Assembly: GCF_011383005.1 (NCBI RefSeq)
Contig: NZ_CP049935.1
Location: 2,914,001 to 2,978,000 of the forward strand
From: Phycicoccus sp. HDW14
GTDB lineage: Bacteria > Actinomycetota > Actinomycetes > Actinomycetales > Dermatophilaceae
DNA length: 64,000 nucleotides
Direction: 5' to 3'
Shown here piece by piece: positions 30,044 through 36,828 of this stretch (positions within the stretch are counted from its first letter, which is position 1; every line of letters starts with the position of its first letter). A program made the translations under genes and the position numbers. The notes beneath the pieces were generated by a model. That model had not been told where the DNA came from and made no database searches. It saw only the letters and a program-made list of their open reading frames with translations.

Positions 30044-30220
30044 TCAAGGACGAACGGGAGGAGCGCGGTCGACGCTGCGGCGCAGTACGTCAAGGCCCTT
30101 GATGCCACGGGCCTGCTCACCCAGAGCAAGGGCGAGAAGGGCAGCGCCGGAGGGCACGTGAGCCGGCAGGTAGCCACCGTCGGGGCACGCCGTCCCGTAC
30201 CCTGGCTGCTGGCTCTTCAT
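30044..30220 (-). CDS. 58-residue protein of unknown family B, copy 2
   Basis: Begins MKSQQPGYGTACPDGGYLPA and shares VPSGAALLA, EQARGI and GLDVLRRSVDRAPP with copy 1 at 22613-22789. The first 20 residues vary while the last 38 are nearly constant, so the conserved C-terminal helical part is probably the functional unit. A good promoter (TTGCCT, 16 bases, TATGGT) ends seven bases before the ATG, predicting a leaderless mRNA. It lies 130 bp downstream of the family-A copy 2 gene, in the same direction. No known domain. Confidence 0.65.
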   Translation of the reverse strand: MKSQQPGYGTACPDGGYLPAHVPSGAALLALALGEQARGIKGLDVLRRSVDRAPPVRP

Positions 30221-30227
30221 GCCACCG

Positions 30228-30255
30228 ACCATAGCAAAATGGGCGAGAAAGGCAA
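30228..30255 (-). promoter_or_regulatory. Promoter of family-B gene, copy 2
   Basis: On the minus strand: -35 TTGCCT (30255-30250), 16-base spacer, -10 TATGGT (30233-30228), then seven bases to ATG 30220. Confidence 0.5.
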
Positions 30256-30350
30256 TTCCGGACCTTTTGCGTCTGAGAGGTAAGGACTGGCCGACCAGCC
30301 TCCTTCCGAAACCGGGCGAAATTGGCCTGCCCTTCGTCCCACTTGGCTCC

Positions 30351-30551
30351 CTAGTCGGGAAGTTGCCGCATTTCCACGACCGATAGGCCGAGGCCAGTGA
30401 TTCGAGCAAGCAGCGTCAAGACGTCGGCCTCGTCCTCTACGGGCCCGAACAGTGCGGTCCCGCCGGTGGGGTACGTCGTAGAGGCCACCTCGGGCAGTTC
30501 TGCCTGCACCGCCTCCGAGACCGCCCCGGTGATGATGAACTCATAACGCAC
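30351..30551 (-). CDS. Small protein of unknown family A, copy 2 (VRYEFII family)
   Basis: 66 residues from GTG 30551. This start was chosen because GGAGG lies six bases upstream, inside what would otherwise be the codons MEVA. Core motifs VRYEFIITGAV, YPTGGTALFGPVEDEADV and ITGLGLSVVEM match copy 1 at 21080-21310. The invariant glycine-rich block suggests a ligand or interaction loop between two strand-helix units. It is upstream of the family-B copy 2 gene. Function unknown. Confidence 0.68.
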   Translation of the reverse strand: MRYEFIITGAVSEAVQAELPEVASTTYPTGGTALFGPVEDEADVLTLLARITGLGLSVVEMRQLPD

Positions 30552-31044
30552 GGCAACCTCCATCCAGGATGACGGACCGCCCAATGACCTGCTGACAGAC
30601 TCACAACCCCGGGGGCCGGTGTCCCTCGCCTGGGGCGGGTGAATGCCGCCCGCCGTCGCGGTGGGGTTCAGTCGGCTCTCAGGATCCGCAGACAGGGACG
30701 CAGGAGGCATGCGCACGCGCGCCTGCACGCAGCCTCGCGGATTCGCGTCCCTACGCGCGGCCTACCGGCCTGGCCCGGCACTCCTTCCAGGCCCGTCGCC
30801 GCGGGCCCGGTTGACGCCGAAGGATCCGGGTGGGCGGCCGGCAACCCTGGGGTCTGCGCGCCACAGCAGCCGTGCGCGTTCGTCCCGACGACGTCCTGAG
30901 AGACCGGGAGGCTGAAGAGCGCGCGGTGCTGTGGCAAGCGTCACGCATCCATGGCGGAGGCGGCATTGGAACGCCAACGGGGCAGTCATACGGTGGAGGT
31001 GAACCAACAAGGGCCGACCAGCGCCCTGGAAGAGGCGAAGCGTC
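30552..31044. other. Gene-free stretch before the acyl-CoA synthetase
   Basis: 493 bases between divergent genes. Apart from the promoter at 30966-30994, I see no gene; frames present are GC-rich and low in information. Confidence 0.35.
30966..30994 (+). promoter_or_regulatory. Candidate promoter of the acyl-CoA synthetase gene
   Basis: TTGGAA (30966-30971), 17-base spacer, TACGGT (30989-30994), 50 bp upstream of ATG 31045. Confidence 0.4.
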
Positions 31045-32879
31045 ATGGCCATGACGACGATGGGTTCATCCGACACGAGCACCTACCCTGAACCGGCGTC
31101 GTCGGTGGCAAGGATGTTCTGCGACAGGGTCGCGGCGACCCCGGAGGGCGAGGCGTTCCGGTTCCCGGCCGGGGACGGTTGGGCCTCGGTGACGTGGGCC
31201 CAGACCCTGGAGACCGTCAAGACCTTGTCGGCTGGTCTGCTGGCGCTGGGGATCCAGCCCGAGCAGCGCGTGGCGATCGCCTCCACCACTCGCATCGAGT
31301 GGTTGTACGCCGACCTGGCGGTCATGTGCGCCGGCGCGGCCACCACAGCGGTCTACCCGACGACCGCGGTCGACGACGTGGCGTTCATCCTGTTCGACAG
31401 CGACGCCCGCATCGTGTTCGCCGAGGACGACGCGCAGATCGCCAAGCTGCGCGCTCAGCGCGAGCACCTGCCCGACCTGGTCCGGGTGATCACCTTCGAC
31501 GGTGAGACCGACGGTGACTGGGTGCTCGGGATGGCTGACCTCGAGGCACTCGGGGCCCGTCACCTGGCAGAGCACCCGTCCGCGGTGGACGACGCCGTGG
31601 CGGCCGTGCGGCCCGACCACCTGGCCACGTTGATCTACACGTCAGGAACCACCGGGCGTCCCAAGGGTGTGGAGCTGACCCACCGCTGCTGGACCTACCT
31701 CGGCGCGGGCGCCGAGGCCATCGACATCCTGCACCCGGACGACCTGCACTACCTCTGGCTGCCCCTGTCGCACTCCTTCGGCAAGATGCTCGCAGCCGTC
31801 CAGCTCCAGATCGGCTTCCCCACGGCCGTCGACGGACGCGTCGACAAGATCGTCGAGAACCTCGCGGTGGTGCGCCCCACGATCATGGCCGGCCCGCCAC
31901 GGATCTTCGAGAAGGTGCACGGCCGGATCGTCCAGACGATGGCGGAGACGGGCGGCATCCGGTCGCGGCTGTTCAGCTGGGGCTTCGACGTGGGCGCGCG
32001 GGCCGCCACGGCCCGCGCCGAGGACCTGCAGATGGGCCGGCTGCTCGCGCTGCAGTTCGCGGTCGCCGACCGGCTGGTGCTCGCCAAGGTCCGCGACCGC
32101 CTCGGCGGGCGGATGCGCTTCATGATCTCGGGCAGCGCTGCTCTCTCGCCCGCCATCGCCACCTGGTTCCAGACGGCCGGCCTGACGCTGATCGAGGGGT
32201 ACGGGCTGACCGAGACCGGCGGGGGCGCCTGCATCGGGGACCCGGCCCACCCGGTTGCCGGAGTCGTCGGCTCCCCGCTGGTGGGTTCCGAGCTCGGCAT
32301 CGCCGGCGACGGGGAGATCCTGCTCCGCGGCCCGAACGTGATGCGCGGGTACCACGGCCTGCCCGAGGAGACCGCTCAGGTGCTCAGCCCCGACGGCTGG
32401 TTCTCCACCGGTGACATCGGCGAGCTCGACGCGCAGGGGCGGTTGCGGGTCACGGACCGCAAGAAGGACCTGATCAAGACCTCCGGCGGCAAGTACATCG
32501 CCCCGCAGCCGATCGAGGCCCAGTTCAAGGCCCTCTGCCCGCTGGCCAGCCAGGTCCTCGTGCACGCCGAGCGGCGCAACTACGCCTGTGCGCTGGTCGC
32601 GCTGGATGCCGACGCCCTGGCCCAGTGGGGCCGCGCCCGGGGCTCGAGGTCAACGACTTCGCCCGACTGGCCGCGGACCCGGCAGTGCGCGCCTACGTGG
32701 ACACCTGCATGCAGGAGCTCAACAGCCAGCTGAACCGGTGGGAGACCATCAAGGACTTCCGCATCCTCGACCACGACCTCACCGTCGAGGCCGACGAGCT
32801 GACACCCAGCCTGAAGCTCAAGCGCAAGGTGCTCGAGACCAGGTACTCCTCGCTCCTTGACTCCATGTACGGCGGGTAG
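31045..32879 (+). CDS. Long-chain acyl-CoA synthetase / AMP-forming ligase (frame break)
   Basis: Adenylate-forming motifs are clear: P-loop LIYTSGTTGRPKGVEL, then EGYGLTETGGG, GWFSTGDIGELD and the hinge TDRKKDLIKTSGGKYI. After a missing G in the run 32639-32642 the C-terminal domain continues as GLEVNDFARLAADPAV, NRWETIKDFRIL and LKLKRKVLE, ending at 32879. Repaired length is 611 residues, as in FadD15-type enzymes. It activates a fatty or carboxylic acid to its CoA thioester at the membrane face. Chain-length preference cannot be read. Confidence 0.88.
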
Positions 32880-32894
32880 AGCGACCGACGACCG

Positions 32895-33040
32895 CGAGCA
32901 CTGGCCGCCTTCGCCGACGGTGTGATCGTCGGGTCCGCCCTGGTCCGGACCCTGTCCGGCCCGGGGAACTCCCCGACCGCGGCGACGCGTTGCGGGCACG
33001 CACGACTGAGCTGGCCGACGGAGTGAGGACGAGGCGCTGA
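32895..33040 (+). pseudogene. 3' fragment of tryptophan synthase alpha gene (trpA)
   Basis: Just after the acyl-CoA synthetase stop, one frame reads ALAAFADGVIVGSALVRTL, the characteristic phosphate-binding end of TrpA. A second frame gives GDALRARTTELADGVRTRR before TGA 33038-33040, matching a TrpA C-terminal helix. Only about 48 codons remain and no upstream part is present. It is a truncated leftover, probably carried in with island DNA. Confidence 0.6.
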
Positions 33041-33193
33041 TGATCGAGTGCGCCCCATACGCTCGCGCTCACCTCCTCGCGTAGCAAGAGCCATGTGAGC
33101 CGGCCGGTCCCTGAACGCTCCGCGCGCCCCCGCATTCGAGCCGGTGTCGTTTCGCCGGGCGTAGCGTGAAGTGGTCTGGCCGAGGGAGGCAAT

Positions 33194-33619
33194 ATGGCGA
33201 ACCTCGTCGTCCGTTTTGAGATCACGCGTCCAGCCTCAGCTGCTGATCGACTTCTACGGTGGCCTGCTCGGATGGAGGTTCACACAGTTCGGTGACGCGA
33301 CGTACTGGTCCGTGGACACCAGCGAGGGAGCCACTGGCATGAACGAGTCCGGACGCGGCATCAACGGCGGCCTCACCCAGCGGCAGGGACCGCCCCCGAG
33401 CCGAGGGCGCCGGTCCACCGGTGCAACCTCGTGGTCGATGTCGACGGCAGCGTCGACGAGCTGTTCCGCAAGGGGCTCGATCTCGGCGCCGCTGAGGCGC
33501 TACCACCGGCGGACATGCAGGGCGTCGGTCGGGTGGCGTACCTGCCGGACCCCGACGGCAACGACTTCGGCCTCATCTCGCCGACGATGTCTGACGGCAC
33601 TGTGCAGATGGGCGGGTAG
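33194..33619 (+). CDS. VOC (glyoxalase/bleomycin-resistance fold) protein, broken frames
   Basis: ATG 33194 starts MANLVVRFEI. The recognisable core QLLIDFYGGLLGWRFTQF and ATYWSVDTSEGATG lies in the next frame after a shift near 33217-33235. A second shift at CCCCC 33393-33397 leads to HRCNLVVDVDGSVDELF and the typical end YLPDPDGNDFGLISP. Two compensating one-base errors would restore a protein of about 141 residues. VOC proteins are small metal-dependent enzymes or binding proteins of diverse substrates. Confidence 0.72.
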
Positions 33620-34026
33620 GACCACTCTGGGACGCGAACCGCCGGTCCGCGGGGAGCCGAACTACCCGGACGCACCCGCGCCTCGTCGTCGATTGGCAGC
33701 AGCGCGACAGCCCCTTGTTCGCGCTGGTCTTCCACTTGAACCGCCCATCCCCAAGGGCAAGCGGGCGGGGCCCACCCCCTCTTGCACCGCTCACGAAGGC
33801 CTGACGGGGATTTTGCAAACGCTCCGGGAGAGCGTGGCGCGCCCCGGGGGAGGGTGGACTTCCTCCAACCCGGGGCGCGCGGACCACATTCCCCGGGTGT
33901 GGGGACGTGACCCTAGGCCTATCCTTCCAGCCGTCGCGCCCCATTGTCAGCGACGGGTGGAAAACTGACCCCTGATTGACCTCGGGTTCGACGACTCGAC
34001 GCAACACCCCGGTGGAGTGCATGGAT
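33620..34026. other. Gene-free stretch before the integrase
   Basis: About 400 bases with no credible gene. It contains the second insertion-sequence-like end (33945-33972) and several GC-rich inverted repeats of low specificity. Confidence 0.35.
33945..33972. repeat. Insertion-sequence-like end remnant (copy 2)
   Basis: Starts TGTCAGCGACGGGTGGAAAA and resembles 21078-21105. IS21-type ends often look like this. No transposase is left beside it. Confidence 0.3.
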
Positions 34027-35265
34027 CTACATGGCGTCGTCGGGCTGGCCGGTGTTGCGGTTGAGGAGTTGTTCGAAAGTGGTGGCGGCGCCGCTGGCTT
34101 GGTCGTCCAAGACGTGGGCGTAGACGCGCAGGGTGATCGCGGGGTCGGCGTGCCCGAGCCGGGCGGCGACGACGTGGACTGGCACGCCGGCCTTGAGCAG
34201 GAGGGTGGCGTGCAGGTGGCGCAGGTCGTGCAGGCGGATCATCGGCAGCTGGGGCTGGCCCGTCAGGGCGGCGGTGGTGTTGTGCTGGCGTTGCAGCTTG
34301 GCCATCAGCGCGGTCGGGGTGTCCGGAAACAGGGGTTCGCCGAGCTCGCGGCGGAAGACGTGGTCCCCGCCCACCCACAACGTCCCGGCCTGGGCCCGTT
34401 CGGCCTCCTGGCGTTGGCGATGCTGCGTGAGGACCGCGGCGGTGCCGGGGTCGATGCTGACGGTGCGTTCGCGCCCGCCCTTGGTGCTGCCCTCAACCCG
34501 CACCCCGTCGATGACCGACACGGTCCCGCGCAGCCGCACGAACGCACCCTGCCCGCGGTCGTCGCCTAGGTGGACGTCGGCCCAGCGCAGGTTCATCAGC
34601 TCCCCACGCCGGGCACCGGTGTACGCGGCGAGGCGGAAGTAGCCGTGCAACCGGTGCCCCTGCGTCGTGGTGAGGAAGGAGGCCAAGTCGTCGGCGGTCC
34701 ACATGACCACTGCTGCAGCCTGCTCCTTGCGGGGCCGCTTGGCCCGCTCGGCCGGGTTGACCGTGAGGACCTGGTCGTTCCGTACCGCGTCCGCCAACGC
34801 CTTGCGCAGCACCGCGTGCACGTACTCCACCGACCGCGCCGACAACGGCTTGCCACCCCGCCCACCAGACTCCATGAGCTCGCGGTACAGGGCGCTCAGG
34901 TCCGCCGGGCGCAGCGCCTGCAAACGGATCCGCCCGATCCGGGGCGCCACGTATGTGGTGATGAGGTGCGCGTACCCGGCCCGGGTGCGGGGCTTGACCT
35001 CCAACGCATGCGCCAACAACCACCGGTCCAGGTAGTCCCCCACAGTCAGCGCGCTGCGGTCGACGAACTCGCCCCGACCGGCGGCGATCCTCGCCTCGTC
35101 CCGGGCCCGCTTGGCCGCAGCCTCGGTCGGGAACCCACCCACCCACCGCGGCTTGCTCACCCCGGCGCTGTCGGTCACCCGGATCACATACGACCAGCTG
35201 TTCCCGCGCCGGATCACCCCGTTGCGCAGCCTCGGCGCCGCACTGCCCTGGCGGGCGCTGCTCAT
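34027..35265 (-). CDS. Tyrosine recombinase (integrase) of the island
   Basis: 412 residues. An N-terminal arm-binding AP2-like part (SYVIRVTDSAGVSKPRWVGG) and a SAM-like core-binding domain (VGDYLDRWLLAHALEVKPRT) precede the catalytic domain. That domain has the first Arg in AYTGARRGELMNLRW, the HxxR box in LHDLRHLHATLLLKAGV, and LGHADPAITLRVYAHVLDD with the nucleophile Tyr. All catalytic residues are present, so it is probably active. ATG overlaps the excisionase stop (ATGA). Its position next to attR identifies it as the enzyme that inserted the element in tRNA-Phe. Confidence 0.95.
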   Translation of the reverse strand: MSSARQGSAAPRLRNGVIRRGNSWSYVIRVTDSAGVSKPRWVGGFPTEAAAKRARDEARIAAGRGEFVDRSALTVGDYLDRWLLAHALEVKPRTRAGYAHLITTYVAPRIGRIRLQALRPADLSALYRELMESGGRGGKPLSARSVEYVHAVLRKALADAVRNDQVLTVNPAERAKRPRKEQAAAVVMWTADDLASFLTTTQGHRLHGYFRLAAYTGARRGELMNLRWADVHLGDDRGQGAFVRLRGTVSVIDGVRVEGSTKGGRERTVSIDPGTAAVLTQHRQRQEAERAQAGTLWVGGDHVFRRELGEPLFPDTPTALMAKLQRQHNTTAALTGQPQLPMIRLHDLRHLHATLLLKAGVPVHVVAARLGHADPAITLRVYAHVLDDQASGAATTFEQLLNRNTGQPDDAM

Positions 35266-35465
35266 CGGATACCTGCCAGCGGAGCAGCGGACCCGCGCTC
35301 CAGGGAGTCGAGAAAGGTCGCGAGGTCCTCACCGCGGACCCGGCGAGAGCCGCCGATCCGCACCGAGGGCAACGCGCCGCTCCGGACCAGCTCGTAGACC
35401 TTGCTGCGGCCCACGCTCAACGCGGCCGCCACCTCGGTCAGCGTGTAGAGCATCCTGTCCTGCAT
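35262..35465 (-). CDS. Excisionase-like MerR/HTH_17 DNA-binding protein
   Basis: 67 residues from ATG 35465 (GGGAAGGGGAA upstream). The helix-turn-helix YTLTEVAAALSVGRSKVYEL is followed by the wing ALPSVRIGGSRRVRGEDLA, the standard excisionase-family pattern. It is translationally coupled to the integrase and probably acts as recombination directionality factor and regulator of its own operon. Confidence 0.9.
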   Translation of the reverse strand: MQDRMLYTLTEVAAALSVGRSKVYELVRSGALPSVRIGGSRRVRGEDLATFLDSLERGSAAPLAGIR

Positions 35466-35564
35466 GGTGTTCCCCTTCCCTGGGATGGCCCGCCATGCCG
35501 TCGTCGGGTGCGGGCCCGCTGTCATCCGAAAGCGTCCGACGGCGCTCTTGTGGACACCTGACCT

Positions 35565-35598
35565 TCCGTGGTTTCCGTGACCACCCCACGGATCCGTG
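35565..35598. repeat. TCCGTG repeat cluster upstream of xis
   Basis: TCCGTG at 35565, 35574 and 35593, plus the inverted CACGGA at 35587; the last two form the perfect palindrome CACGGATCCGTG (35587-35598). The cluster lies 100 bp upstream of xis and 33 bp before the arm sites, so it may bind the excisionase or a host factor. Confidence 0.4.
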
Positions 35599-35630
35599 CC
35601 TGGGCGACACGACAGCCCAGACCACGGTCC

Positions 35631-35648
35631 TGCTAACACTTTGCTAAC
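35631..35648 (+). repeat. Right arm-type sites, two TGCTAAC repeats
   Basis: TGCTAAC at 35631 and 35642, eleven bases apart, about 100 bp inside the right core. They match the paired heptamer at the left end. Confidence 0.55.
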
Positions 35649-35744
35649 CGCACACCGCACAGAACCCGATGTGCGCGCACGATTCGAGGAGGCCGTGAGC
35701 ACGAAACGGACCCCCCAAAAATGTTCTGGGACAGCCCGTCTCGA

Positions 35745-35788
35745 ACTGAAAATCGGAAGGTCGGCGGTTCGACCCCGCCCCTGGCCAC
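35745..35788 (+). repeat. attR core (44-bp direct repeat, right copy)
   Basis: Exact copy of 8433-8476: the displaced original 3' half of tRNA-Phe. It lacks the tRNA 5' half, so it is not a tRNA gene. The discriminator position is followed by CCA in the chromosomal flank, unlike the left copy. Confidence 0.92.
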
Positions 35789-35880
35789 CACCACCCACGA
35801 GCCGCAGGCAGCCCCGCTGACCTGCGGTTCGCTGCGTCTGCTCCGGGTGTCCGGGTCCCCGCAGAGGGTAGGAACGGACC

Positions 35881-36828
35881 ATGACCTGGTCCCCGAACGC
35901 CGGTACCGCCACCGGCCCGGGCACGATCCGCGTCGGCATCTCGGGCTGGAGCTACCCGTCGTGGCGTGGCGACTTCTACCCGCGCGGGCTCGTGCACCGC
36001 TGCGAGCTGGCGTACGCCGCAGAGCGGATGGGCTCGGTCGAGGTCAACGGCTCCTTCTACTCCCTGCAGCGGCCCACCTCCTACCGCCTGTGGCACGACC
36101 AGACGCCCGACGACTTCGTCATCGCCGTCAAGGGCGGCCGCTTCATCACCCACCTCAAGCGGCTGCACGACGTCGAGACGCCACTCGCCAACTTCTTCGC
36201 CTCCGGCGTGCTGGCCCTCGGCGCGAAGCTCGGGCCGGTGCTCTGGCAGCTGCCGGAGCGCCAGGTCTTCGACACCGACCTGGTGGCCGCGTTCCTCGAC
36301 CTCCTGCCGCGGACCCTCGGCGAGGCGGCGGCCCTCGCCCGCCGCCACGACGCGAAGCTGGCCGACGACCGCGCCCTGACCCGCGCGCTCCGAGGGACGG
36401 CGGGCCGGCGCATCCGCCACGCCCTCGAGTTCCGTCACCCCTCCTTCTGCAGCGAGGAGGCCGCCGCCCTGCTGCGCGCCCACGACGTGGCCACGGTCGT
36501 CGCCGACACCGCCGGGCGCTGGCCGATGGCCGAGGCGGTGACGAGCGACCTCGTGTACGTCCGGCTGCACGGCGACACCGAGCTCTACGCGAGCGGCTAC
36601 GGCGACGCCGCCCTCGACGGATGGGCGGAACGCTGTCGGCACTGGGCCGCGTCCGGCCACGACGTCGTCGCGTACTTCGACAACGACGCCCGGGGCCACG
36701 CACCGCACGATGCCCTCCGGCTCATCGCCCGGCTGGGGCCGACCACCTGCCCGTCGCGGTCACGGCCTCCTGACCCGGGGCCCTCGGGGCGCATGGGCCG
36801 ACCGCGGGCGGGTAGTCCCGGCCCATGA
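35881..36828 (+). CDS. DUF72 family protein
   Basis: 315 residues with the TIM-barrel DUF72 signatures: RVGISGWSYPSWRGDFYP, the MGSVEVNGSFYSLQRP block, DFVIAVKGGRFITH, ALEFRHPSF and YVRLHGDTELYASGY, ending near YFDNDARGHAPHDAL. Function is unknown, although the family resembles xylose-isomerase-type barrels. It is the first backbone gene right of the island and overlaps the catalase start (ATGA). The basic C-terminal tail after residue ~285 is unusual and may reflect a missed earlier stop. Confidence 0.87.
   Translation: MTWSPNAGTATGPGTIRVGISGWSYPSWRGDFYPRGLVHRCELAYAAERMGSVEVNGSFYSLQRPTSYRLWHDQTPDDFVIAVKGGRFITHLKRLHDVETPLANFFASGVLALGAKLGPVLWQLPERQVFDTDLVAAFLDLLPRTLGEAAALARRHDAKLADDRALTRALRGTAGRRIRHALEFRHPSFCSEEAAALLRAHDVATVVADTAGRWPMAEAVTSDLVYVRLHGDTELYASGYGDAALDGWAERCRHWAASGHDVVAYFDNDARGHAPHDALRLIARLGPTTCPSRSRPPDPGPSGRMGRPRAGSPGP

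Larger units (their letters stand above)
8433..35788. mobile_element. Integrative element (genomic island) in tRNA-Phe
   Basis: The element is bounded by a perfect 44-bp direct repeat of the tRNA-Phe 3' half (8433-8476 and 35745-35788), which gives a unit of 27,312 bp. It carries a tyrosine integrase and excisionase adjacent to the right end and paired TGCTAAC motifs just inside each end. Cargo is redox and stress genes plus decayed fragments (IS110 transposase, trpA 3' end). No conjugation or phage structural genes were recognised. It therefore looks like an integrated island that depends on other functions for transfer. By eye its base composition is somewhat less GC-rich than the flanks. 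Confidence 0.9.

Noticed and set aside
35745..35788. A second tRNA-Phe gene
   Set aside because: Only the anticodon-loop-to-3' half is present; the 5' acceptor and D arm are missing. It is the attR copy.
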